From an uncultured Collinsella sp. (lineage in GTDB: Bacteria > Actinomycetota > Coriobacteriia > Coriobacteriales > Coriobacteriaceae): 6,331 nt of DNA. A model generated the notes under the pieces. It was not told the DNA's origin, did not search any database, and worked only from the letters and a program-made list of their open reading frames with translations. Below are positions 1-5,038 of the stretch, one piece after another. The stretch is from assembly GCA_900556675.1 (NCBI GenBank), contig USQE01000069.1, positions 1 through 6,331 on the forward strand, in the 5' to 3' direction. A program made the position numbers and the translations under genes. The first letter of the stretch is position 1. Every line of letters begins with the position of its first letter.

Positions 1-306
1 GCTCGGCGTGGACAGGAAGAGCTTCATGCCCTTCTCAATCTGCTCGATGTTGGGAACCTGTTCGGCCGGGAAGGTCAGAACCATCTCGGGATTGTGCTCG
101 CCGTAGGCATCGGCAGCAGGAATGTGCACGGTCTTCTTCTCACCCACCTGCATGTCGACAACAGCGGCGTCGAAGCCCTTGATCATCTGGCCGGCGCCGC
201 AGGTGAACTCCAGCGGCTCGCCGCGATCGTAGGAGCTATCGAACTGCGTGCCGTCGTCGAGCGTGCCGCGATAATGAGTCTTGACCTTCTTGCCCTGGTT
301 GGACAT
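1..306 (-). CDS. FKBP-type peptidyl-prolyl cis-trans isomerase, SlyD-like (partial, C-terminus off the left edge)
   Basis: Likely catalyses cis-trans isomerisation of Xaa-Pro bonds and acts as a cytoplasmic folding helper. The first 102 residues are visible. They begin MSNQGKKVKTHYRGTLDDGT and carry the FKBP features Y12, the FDSS segment at 22-25 and the core GQMIKGFDAAVVDMQVGEKK at 39-58. The AYGEHNPE stretch at 67-74 is typical of SlyD-type FKBPs, where the inserted chaperone (IF) domain begins. No signal peptide is seen. The start is supported by GGAGG (complement of 312-316) five bases upstream of the ATG. The gene runs divergently from the dipeptidase gene. The C-terminus, and therefore any metal-binding His-rich tail, lies outside the window. 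Family assignment is firm; the SlyD subtype is likely. Confidence 0.93.
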   Translation of the reverse strand, partial: MSNQGKKVKTHYRGTLDDGTQFDSSYDRGEPLEFTCGAGQMIKGFDAAVVDMQVGEKKTVHIPAADAYGEHNPEMVLTFPAEQVPNIEQIEKGMKLFLSTPS

Positions 307-426
307 GGAAACCTCCGTGATAAGGGCGGCGCACAACACGGGCCGCCATGAACATATGGCGCTAACTATACCCTAGTCATACAATTTGAAGACAGTTTGC
401 AAAGAAACGCTGCAACCGGAGGAACC
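307..426. promoter_or_regulatory. Divergent intergenic region with candidate promoter for the FKBP gene
   Basis: This 120-bp gap separates two divergent genes, so it should hold promoters for both. On the minus strand a good -10 hexamer, TATAGT (complement of 365-370), would place a start near 358 and give a leader of about 50 nt. No convincing -35 lies 16-18 bp upstream of it. On the plus strand TACAAT at 380-385 is a possible -10 for the dipeptidase gene, also without a clear -35. A dyad CGCCAT-N6-ATGGCG lies at 344-361, near the predicted minus-strand start, and could be an operator. A second dyad, GGCGGC-N11-GCCGCC, lies at 325-347. The -10 on the minus strand is the best supported of these; the rest is inference. 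Confidence 0.35.
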
Positions 427-1440
427 ATGGCATATCCCGTATTTGACCTACACTGCGACACCGCCGACCGAATCGGCTGGGCCACGCTCGATCTCGACCT
501 GCGCTTTACCGCCGGCACCGACGGTTATTTCCCCGGCGACGAAACGCATCCGCAAGATTTCGACCTCATCGAGGGTAACGCCTGCGCCATCTCGCTTGCA
601 AAGATCGGCAACACGCCGTGGGCACAGTGCTTCGCTACGTTTGTCCCCGACGAGATCCCCACCGCCCACGCCGCGCGCTTCCAGGCGCAAATCATGGCGC
701 ATATGAGCGGCCAGGCAATGCTCAACCACGACCGCATGGTCAACGTGCGCAGCGCCGCAGACATTCGCCCCGCGCTCAAGGACGGCAAGATCGCCTGTAT
801 CCACACCATCGAAAACGCCACGTTCTTTGCCGAGGACCCCGCGCTGATCGAGGTGCTCAAGAGCCTGGGCGTGCTTATGTCGTCACTCAGCTGGAACGCG
901 CAGGGACCGCTCGCGAGCGGCCACGACACCCACGCCGGCCTTACCGCCGCCGGCGTCGAGGCACTTACGCAAATGGAGCACGCCGGCATGGTACTCGACG
1001 TCTCCCACCTCAACGATGAGTGCTTTGACGAGGTTGTCGCCCACGCCACGCGCCCCTTCGTCGCCAGCCACTCCAACTCCCGTGCGGTTTGCGGCGTCAA
1101 GCGCAACCTTACCGACGACCAGTTCCGTACCATTCGCGACATGGGCGGCATCGTCGGCCTCAACTACTGCAGCGAGTTCCTTTCCAACGACGCAACCGAC
1201 AAAACCGCCGCAGACGTCACCTTCGACCAGCTGGCGGCACATATCGAGCACTGGCTCGACCTGGGCGGCGAGGACGCCATCGCGCTCGGCGGCGACTGGG
1301 ACGGTGCCACGGTGCCCACTTTCCTCTCCGATGCCAGCAAGATGCCCGAATTCCAGAACATGCTCTCCAAGCACTTTGGCAAGACCGTGATGCAAAAGCT
1401 CTGCAGCGACAACGCGCTTGCCTTCTTTGAGCGCTATTAA
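427..1440 (+). CDS. Membrane dipeptidase (peptidase family M19, renal dipeptidase-like)
   Basis: Predicted di-zinc dipeptidase of the amidohydrolase fold that hydrolyses dipeptides; members of this family often accept D-residues in the C-terminal position. The 337-residue protein is full length for bacterial M19 enzymes. The expected metal ligands are visible: HCD (H9, D11), the bridging glutamate in HTIENA (E129), LDVSH (H194), PFVASHS (H215), and the GGDWDG motif (D290). R226 in the VKRNL segment matches the substrate-binding arginine region. There is no signal peptide or membrane segment, so it is probably cytoplasmic despite the family name. ATG at 427 is chosen because GGAGG lies at 418-422; an in-frame ATG at 397 is upstream of that site and has no good ribosome binding site. 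The gene is followed by a strong hairpin and then a metallopeptidase gene on the same strand. Exact substrate is unknown. Confidence 0.95.
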   Translation: MAYPVFDLHCDTADRIGWATLDLDLRFTAGTDGYFPGDETHPQDFDLIEGNACAISLAKIGNTPWAQCFATFVPDEIPTAHAARFQAQIMAHMSGQAMLNHDRMVNVRSAADIRPALKDGKIACIHTIENATFFAEDPALIEVLKSLGVLMSSLSWNAQGPLASGHDTHAGLTAAGVEALTQMEHAGMVLDVSHLNDECFDEVVAHATRPFVASHSNSRAVCGVKRNLTDDQFRTIRDMGGIVGLNYCSEFLSNDATDKTAADVTFDQLAAHIEHWLDLGGEDAIALGGDWDGATVPTFLSDASKMPEFQNMLSKHFGKTVMQKLCSDNALAFFERY

Positions 1441-1456
1441 TTTCACATCCCTTGAG

Positions 1457-1492
1457 CGGGCCGGCATGCCGAACGGTCGACATGCCGGCCCG
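1457..1492 (+). terminator. Perfect 12-bp hairpin after the dipeptidase gene (terminator-like, no U-tract)
   Basis: CGGGCCGGCATG at 1457-1468 is exactly complementary to CATGCCGGCCCG at 1481-1492, with a 12-nt loop. It starts 16 bp after the dipeptidase stop codon. The sequence after the stem (TCCCCAATCC) has no T-run, so this is not a textbook Rho-independent terminator. Hairpins without a U-tract are common after genes in GC-rich Gram-positives and may end or pause transcription or protect the 3' end. It could instead be a copy of a dispersed repeat. Confidence 0.55.
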
Positions 1493-1502
1493 TCCCCAAT
1501 CC

Positions 1503-1508
1503 AAAGGA
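1503..1508 (+). promoter_or_regulatory. Ribosome binding site that fixes the TTG start of the metallopeptidase gene
   Basis: AAAGGA sits six bases before TTG 1515. It favours this start over the upstream in-frame TTG at 1452, which lies before the hairpin and would put the whole hairpin inside the coding sequence. Confidence 0.6.
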
Positions 1509-1514
1509 CCGCTT

Positions 1515-2291
1515 TTGACGCAGCAGTTTACGATTTCCGTATCCCGACCGGATGGGACGCCCATCCCCGTCGTCGTTACCAAAAAGCGCGTCAAGAACTT
1601 CAACCTACGTGTCACATCGAGCGGTGAGGTCCACGCCAGCGCACCGCTCGGCGCCAGCCGCGAGCGTATTGAAGCGTTTGTGAAGCGCAACAGCGCCTGG
1701 ATTATCAGCCGACTTGCCCAGCGTGAGCAACGTCAGGCGACAGTGCGAGAGCCGCTCAGTCCCTCGTCCATCATTGCACTTTGGGGCAAGCCCATCACGG
1801 TACAGGACGCACTCGATCACAACTTTGCATCACCCGCACCGCGACCCAAGCAGGCCACCTTCGCAAGTTTTATGGGTACCGATGAATCGGACGAAGGCCT
1901 ACAGGCCAAGCGGCACGCAATCCTCGACGACCTAACGTCCGATGAGCTCCAAGCCCACATCGACCAGCTCTATGCCTCCGAGGTCACCACGGAGCTGCGC
2001 GATATGGTGCATGCATACGAAATCGCAATGGGTGTCGCCGTTTCCCGCGTTTCCGTACGCAGCATGAAGACGCGCTGGGGTTCCTGCACGCCCAAAACCG
2101 GCGCCATTCGCATCGCGCGCGAGCTCGCCGCCTACCCAGTCGAGTGCCTCGACATGGTTGTCGCCCACGAGCTCGTCCACTTGCTCGAGCCAAGCCACAA
2201 TCAGCGGTTTCACGCCCTGCTCGACACGTACTGCCCCAACAATAGGGCTCTGTCGCAGCGGCTCAAAAAACCGCCTGCCAACGAGCTGTAG
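1515..2291 (+). CDS. YgjP/DUF45-family zinc metallopeptidase (M48-like)
   Basis: Predicted cytoplasmic zinc-dependent hydrolase of the YgjP/WLM group; biological substrate is not established for the family. From TTG 1515 the protein is 258 residues. The N-terminal part (residues about 13-60) shows the family's beta-rich pattern, with KKRVKNFNLRV and GEVHASAPLG, followed by ALWGKPITV. The C-terminal catalytic half has the hallmark TRWGSCTPKTGAIRIARELA and then the HELVH zinc motif (H218, E219, H222), with the likely third ligand H228 in EPSHNQRF. Between the two halves is a long polar linker (residues about 100-150, rich in D, E, A and K) that is longer than in compact homologues. The gene is downstream of the dipeptidase gene on the same strand, separated by a hairpin, and converges on folB with a 6-bp gap. 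Family assignment is firm; the start is moderately sure. Confidence 0.9.
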   Translation: MTQQFTISVSRPDGTPIPVVVTKKRVKNFNLRVTSSGEVHASAPLGASRERIEAFVKRNSAWIISRLAQREQRQATVREPLSPSSIIALWGKPITVQDALDHNFASPAPRPKQATFASFMGTDESDEGLQAKRHAILDDLTSDELQAHIDQLYASEVTTELRDMVHAYEIAMGVAVSRVSVRSMKTRWGSCTPKTGAIRIARELAAYPVECLDMVVAHELVHLLEPSHNQRFHALLDTYCPNNRALSQRLKKPPANEL

Positions 2292-2297
2292 GGCCGG

Positions 2298-2783
2298 TTA
2301 GCGCACGCGCTCGATCTCGACACCGCAACTTGCCAGGGGAAGACCGACGGGTGCCCAAGGCTTATCGAGCTTAACACGCACGCCAAGCAGCAGGGGGTAA
2401 CGACGCAGCAGCATCTGGGCTACACCCTCGGCTGCAGCCTCGATAAGCTTAAACGTATGCTCGCGCAGATAACCATCGACATCGTGGCACACCGAGCCGT
2501 AGTCAATCGAGGCGTCCAGGCTATCGTGCTCCCCCGCTGCACGCAGGTCGGCATAGAGCACCAAGGACACAATGAACTTCTGGCCCAGCGCGTTCTCTTC
2601 GGGATACACGCCGTGGTTAGCAAAAACCTCAAGTCCTTCAACGGTGATGCGATCGGCATGGCGCAGATCGTCATAGCTCACGTGGGGCACCGCCGTTGCG
2701 GTGGATATTTCGCCCCTTCCACGGCGAGCGAGCTCGGCACCTTCAGTCTTAGTTGCATTCTCGGGCAGTTTTTTGTTACTCAT
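2298..2783 (-). CDS. folB: Dihydroneopterin aldolase
   Basis: Converts 7,8-dihydroneopterin to 6-hydroxymethyl-7,8-dihydropterin and glycolaldehyde in folate synthesis. The catalytic domain spans residues 44-161. It shows RITVEGLEVFANHGVYPEEN, GQKF, SIDYGSV (Y95), a LIEAAAE segment that includes E116, and the KPWAP motif with the catalytic lysine K141. E63 in PEENALGQ matches the conserved active-site glutamate. The family is usually about 120 residues; this 161-residue protein has a charged extra N-terminus of about 43 residues with no recognisable domain. ATG 2783 is chosen because GGAG lies nine bases upstream and no later ATG precedes the conserved domain. It lies 43 bp after the HD-domain gene and is the last gene of the minus-strand block. 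No folK or folP is adjacent. Confidence 0.93.
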   Translation of the reverse strand: MSNKKLPENATKTEGAELARRGRGEISTATAVPHVSYDDLRHADRITVEGLEVFANHGVYPEENALGQKFIVSLVLYADLRAAGEHDSLDASIDYGSVCHDVDGYLREHTFKLIEAAAEGVAQMLLRRYPLLLGVRVKLDKPWAPVGLPLASCGVEIERVR

Positions 2784-2826
2784 CGCGATCGTCTCCTTCG
2801 TTTAGAACCCCGACCGCGCAAACTAA

Positions 2827-3408
2827 CTACACGCGAATCGACAGGTTCTTTTTATCATCGCTCCAGTTGCAAGCATTGCGCGCGGGACATGCAAAGCAGG
2901 CGCGCGACGCTTTGTCGGCTGCATAGAGCAGGCGCTCAAGCGGTTGGCTGTTCACGCGCAGCTTTCGATGGCCCAGAATGGCCGTCTTAATGGCTGCGGC
3001 ATCGGCCGGCTCAAACGCCACGTCATTGGGCATGCCGCCGAGAATCGCATCGGCGACGCACTCACTTGCAACATCATGGGATATACCCGATTCATACTGT
3101 TCATCTTTGCCGATATCGTGAAGAAGCGCCGTGGCGTAAATGACCTCGCGGTCAAATTCGAGCTGTTCCTCGAGATTCTTAATCCACATAATGCGCGCGA
3201 CATCCAGCAGATGGTCAATACCGTGGCGGCAAAAGATGCGCCCCGATTCCAACTGTGCAATGTTGCCCAGGTGCCGCCGGAACAGCCCGTTGGCACAAAT
3301 GTAATCAATGCGAGGCATGGCGCCAAAAGGAGTCAGGCCCGAAGCCATAAAGCCGCGACGCGGTGTCCCCTCATCGGTCTTCGATGTAAAGTCGTTGACG
3401 ACTCTCAT
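2827..3408 (-). CDS. HD-domain phosphohydrolase in the folate gene cluster
   Basis: Predicted metal-dependent phosphohydrolase, 193 residues. The HD ligands are visible in order: H62 in CRHGIDH, the HD doublet H97-D98 in ALLHDIGK, H147 in AILGHRK, and D165 in YAADKASR. H111 may also contribute. The C-terminus has a compact cysteine motif, CFACPARNACNW (C171, C174, C180, W182), followed by SDDKKN; I recall similar tails on HD proteins linked to folate genes in clostridia, but could not check this. The start is 2 bp after the folE stop with only a weak ribosome binding site, which suggests translational coupling. Position between folE and folB suggests, by inference, a role in removing phosphates from dihydroneopterin triphosphate or another pterin or nucleotide step. 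Internal ATGs at residues 21 and 31 are possible alternative starts but lack ribosome binding sites. Confidence 0.85.
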   Translation of the reverse strand: MRVVNDFTSKTDEGTPRRGFMASGLTPFGAMPRIDYICANGLFRRHLGNIAQLESGRIFCRHGIDHLLDVARIMWIKNLEEQLEFDREVIYATALLHDIGKDEQYESGISHDVASECVADAILGGMPNDVAFEPADAAAIKTAILGHRKLRVNSQPLERLLYAADKASRACFACPARNACNWSDDKKNLSIRV

Positions 3409-3410
3409 GG

Positions 3411-3968
3411 TTAGCGGCCCAGCATCCTAAAGAACCGCTCCTCGAGCGCCGAATCGGTCTCAAAGACACCGCGGCGAGCGAGCGTCACGGTCTTGGTGCC
3501 GGGCTTTTGCACGCCACGCATGGTCATGCACATGTGCTCGGCTTCCATCAGCACAATCGCCCCTTGGGGAGCAAGATACTCCATGAGGGCATCGGCAACC
3601 TGTGCGCACAGCTGCTCCTGCAGCTGCAGACGACGGGCATAGACCTCAACCGTGCGAGCAAGCTTAGACAGGCCCGCCACGCGACCGTTAGGGATATAGC
3701 CGATCGCAGCCTTGCCATAAAACGGCAGCAGATGGTGTTCGCACAGCGAGTAAAACGTAATGTCGCGCTCGATAACCAAATCGTTCGAAGCGACGGCAAA
3801 AGTTTTGGATAGGTGCTCCTCGGCACTCTGGTCCATACCGCCGGCAATCTCGCCATACATACGGGCGACGCGTGCCGGAGTCTCCAGCAAGCCCTCACGA
3901 GTTGGGTCCTCGCCTATACCTTCAAGCAGCAGCTTAATGGCAGTCTCGACTTTTTCCTGATCGACCAT
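3411..3968 (-). CDS. folE: GTP cyclohydrolase I (FolE1)
   Basis: Converts GTP to 7,8-dihydroneopterin triphosphate, the first step of folate (and queuosine-type) pterin synthesis; the family forms a zinc-dependent homodecamer in the cytoplasm. The 185-residue protein is full length. The zinc and catalytic residues are present: C76, H78 and H79 in [10 protein letters not shown], and H145 and C147 in [11 protein letters not shown]. Other conserved blocks are [16 protein letters not shown] (91-105) and RRLQLQEQL (112-120). ATG 3968 has GTGAGG (complement of 3974-3979) five bases upstream. The gene is followed after 2 bp by the HD-domain gene and lies 67 bp downstream of nrdG, all on the minus strand, so it is probably part of an operon. 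Every key residue of the zinc-dependent type is kept. Confidence 0.97.
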   Translation of the reverse strand: MVDQEKVETAIKLLLEGIGEDPTREGLLETPARVARMYGEIAGGMDQSAEEHLSKTFAVASNDLVIERDITFYSLCEHHLLPFYGKAAIGYIPNGRVAGLSKLARTVEVYARRLQLQEQLCAQVADALMEYLAPQGAIVLMEAEHMCMTMRGVQKPGTKTVTLARRGVFETDSALEERFFRMLGR

Positions 3969-4035
3969 CTGGGCCTCACTTTTTTCGATTTAGCGTTCGC
4001 GCTATGGTACCACGCCGGCACGCAACCTCTGCCAC
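3969..4035 (-). promoter_or_regulatory. nrdG-folE intergenic region with two small palindromes
   Basis: This 67-bp gap has no terminator-like hairpin followed by T-residues on the minus strand, so readthrough from nrdG into folE is plausible. It does contain TAGCG-TTCG-CGCTA at 3991-4004 and the 8-bp palindrome TGGTACCA at 4005-4012, next to each other and upstream of the folE ribosome binding site. They could be an operator or a weak hairpin. No convincing -10/-35 pair was found. Confidence 0.25.
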
Positions 4036-4617
4036 CTACATAGTATGGGTCGAATAGACCGGATCGTCCCGCCAAAGCTCCACGGCGTCGCAAAGCGCAA
4101 TATTCTCACGCTCGGCACGGGCACGCGTGGCGTTCATATCAATCACGCGCTGATTGCTCGAGCCCTTAAAGCGCAACGAGATATCGTACAGATCCTGAAC
4201 GAACGGACCGTCCACCAACATATCGAGGCAAGCGAGAATGCGCTCCGTCGCCTCGGTATAGTGACGACCGCCCGGCATAAGTTCCTCGAGCACGTCGCCG
4301 GTAAAGCACCAAATGGTCTTCCCCGACTCCACAGGATAGGCCGCACGCACGCGTTCGATAAAGTCAACGAGACCCGCCTGATTCTCGGGTTCCATGGGCT
4401 CGCCACCCAGAATCGTCAGGCCATCAATAAAGGGATGGTCAAGACTGTCGATAATCTTGTCCTCGACGGCACGGTCGAACGGTTCACCCGCGGCAAAGTC
4501 CCACGCGACGGAGTTAAAGCAATTCTTGCACCCACGACGGCACCCACTCACAAACAGAGAAGTACGAACACCTTCCCCATCAGCAATGTCGAAATACTTA
4601 ATGTTCGCGTAGTTCAT
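4036..4617 (-). CDS. nrdG: Anaerobic ribonucleoside-triphosphate reductase activating protein (radical SAM)
   Basis: Uses a [4Fe-4S] cluster and S-adenosylmethionine to install the glycyl radical on NrdD, the class III ribonucleotide reductase, allowing dNTP synthesis without oxygen. The 193-residue protein has the radical-SAM cluster motif C26-xxx-C30-xx-C33 (GCRRGCKNCFN), ILGGEPM (70-76), the IWCFTGD segment, LVDGPFV and RFKGSSNQRVIDM, all characteristic of NrdG. ATG 4617 is chosen because GGGAG lies eight bases upstream and MNYANIKYFDIADGEGVR is the usual family start. An in-frame TTG at 4824 would add 69 residues of non-family sequence running through a hairpin. No nrdD lies beside it in the visible sequence. 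It is the first gene of the block nrdG-folE-HD-folB. Confidence 0.96.
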   Translation of the reverse strand: MNYANIKYFDIADGEGVRTSLFVSGCRRGCKNCFNSVAWDFAAGEPFDRAVEDKIIDSLDHPFIDGLTILGGEPMEPENQAGLVDFIERVRAAYPVESGKTIWCFTGDVLEELMPGGRHYTEATERILACLDMLVDGPFVQDLYDISLRFKGSSNQRVIDMNATRARAERENIALCDAVELWRDDPVYSTHTM

Positions 4618-4625
4618 AGGTAACT

Positions 4626-4630
4626 CTCCC
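4626..4630 (-). promoter_or_regulatory. nrdG ribosome binding site next to a long hairpin
   Basis: GGGAG (complement of 4626-4630), eight bases before ATG 4617. It overlaps the 10-bp palindrome CTCCCGGGAG (4626-4635) and lies two bases from the base of the long stem starting at 4633, so access to it could depend on leader folding. Confidence 0.6.
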
Positions 4631-4632
4631 GG

Positions 4633-4716
4633 GAGGCCGGGGCATATCATCCCGTCCTCAAACATTCTCGGCCTGCGGCCTGCGAAACTGCGGGCGGGAC
4701 GATATGCCCCGGCCTC
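4633..4716 (-). repeat. Long imperfect inverted repeat in the nrdG leader
   Basis: GAGGCCGGGGCATATC at 4633-4648 pairs exactly with GATATGCCCCGGCCTC at 4701-4716. The stem continues inward to about 4657/4692, giving 25 paired positions of which two are not Watson-Crick (4649/4700 and 4655/4694). In a minus-strand RNA the first of these is a U-G wobble. The intervening segment has a tandem 7-mer, GGCCTGC twice, at 4670-4683. The stem base is almost flush with the nrdG ribosome binding site. It may be a regulatory leader structure, a transcript-ending hairpin, or a small palindromic mobile remnant; no terminal target duplication was recognised. Confidence 0.7.
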
Positions 4717-4752
4717 ATGCAAAGGGTAACTCAATGAACGAAGCGAACATCG

Positions 4753-4830
4753 AGTATAGGGTTCGAGGTCCAATAAAAACTTTGTTGCAGCCCAACCGCC
4801 ATCGCAAGCAAAACGTTGTTGCAAGTCAAC
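4753..4830 (-). promoter_or_regulatory. Candidate promoter for nrdG with two upstream operator-like dyads
   Basis: On the minus strand TATACT (complement of 4753-4758) is a near-consensus -10. A T-rich AGTTTTTATTGG stretch lies upstream where a -35 would be, but no good -35 hexamer was found. Predicted start is near 4746, giving a leader of about 130 nt. Further upstream are two similar dyads, GTTG-N5-CAAC at 4784-4796 and at 4818-4830. Each is extended to TTGTTGCA on one side, and they are exactly 34 bp apart. Arrangement relative to the -10 fits a regulator binding site; the regulator is unknown. The dyads are seen directly; the promoter is inferred. Confidence 0.45.
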
Positions 4831-4941
4831 TCATTTCCGCTAAGAACTTCGAGAAGTGAGCAGACCGCATGCTGCATCTCAACTACGTCAACTTGGCTGA
4901 ACCGAGAGGGCCGCTTGGGCTTTTGCTCGATATGAGTTCCG

Positions 4942-4980
4942 CACGCAAAGAAGGCCACTTAATGTGGCCTTCGTCTTGCG
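4942..4980 (-). terminator. Rho-independent terminator after gatB
   Basis: A perfect 9-bp stem, GAAGGCCAC at 4950-4958 and GTGGCCTTC at 4964-4972, closes a 5-nt loop. On the minus strand it is followed by TTTGCG. Shorter flanking complementarity (CGCAA and TTGCG) extends the stem imperfectly. It lies 66 bp after the gatB stop codon and should end gatB transcription, isolating it from nrdG. Its near symmetry could let it act in both directions, but no plus-strand gene reads into it. Confidence 0.75.
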
Positions 4981-5038
4981 CAGGACTGTTCGAAATTTTG
5001 AGGAAGTACCCGCCCTGCCGGGGCTCCCGGGTTCCCGT

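Noticed and set aside
397..426. Upstream ATG 397 for the dipeptidase
   Set aside because: GGAGG at 418-422 is placed for ATG 427, and the family's conserved sequence begins right after that start.
883..1467. Long minus-strand frame opposite the dipeptidase gene (also 525-1163 and 448-804)
   Set aside because: Antisense shadows of a clear M19 gene, caused by GC-rich codon use; no domain signatures.
2300..2311. AGCGC-AC-GCGCT palindrome at the folB 3' end as a shared terminator for the convergent genes
   Set aside because: Loop would be too small, it lies in the folB coding sequence, and there is no T-run on either side.
2457..2990. Plus-strand frame opposite folB and the HD gene (also 2944-3414 and 4045-4623)
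   Set aside because: Antisense shadows of genes with strong family motifs; no ribosome binding site or domain of their own.
4618..4824. N-terminal extension of nrdG from TTG 4824
   Set aside because: Adds 69 residues unlike the family, runs through the long hairpin, and ignores the good ribosome binding site before ATG 4617.
4731..4958. 75-residue minus-strand reading frame between gatB and nrdG
   Set aside because: It begins with GTG inside the gatB terminator stem, crosses the dyads and the candidate promoter, has no recognisable domain, and its apparent ribosome binding site is part of the terminator stem. Worth keeping only if relatives conserve the protein.
5010..5038. GC-rich GCCC...GGGC inverted segment immediately after gatB as a terminator
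   Set aside because: Only about four pairs and no U-tract; the 9-bp stem at 4950-4972 is far stronger.
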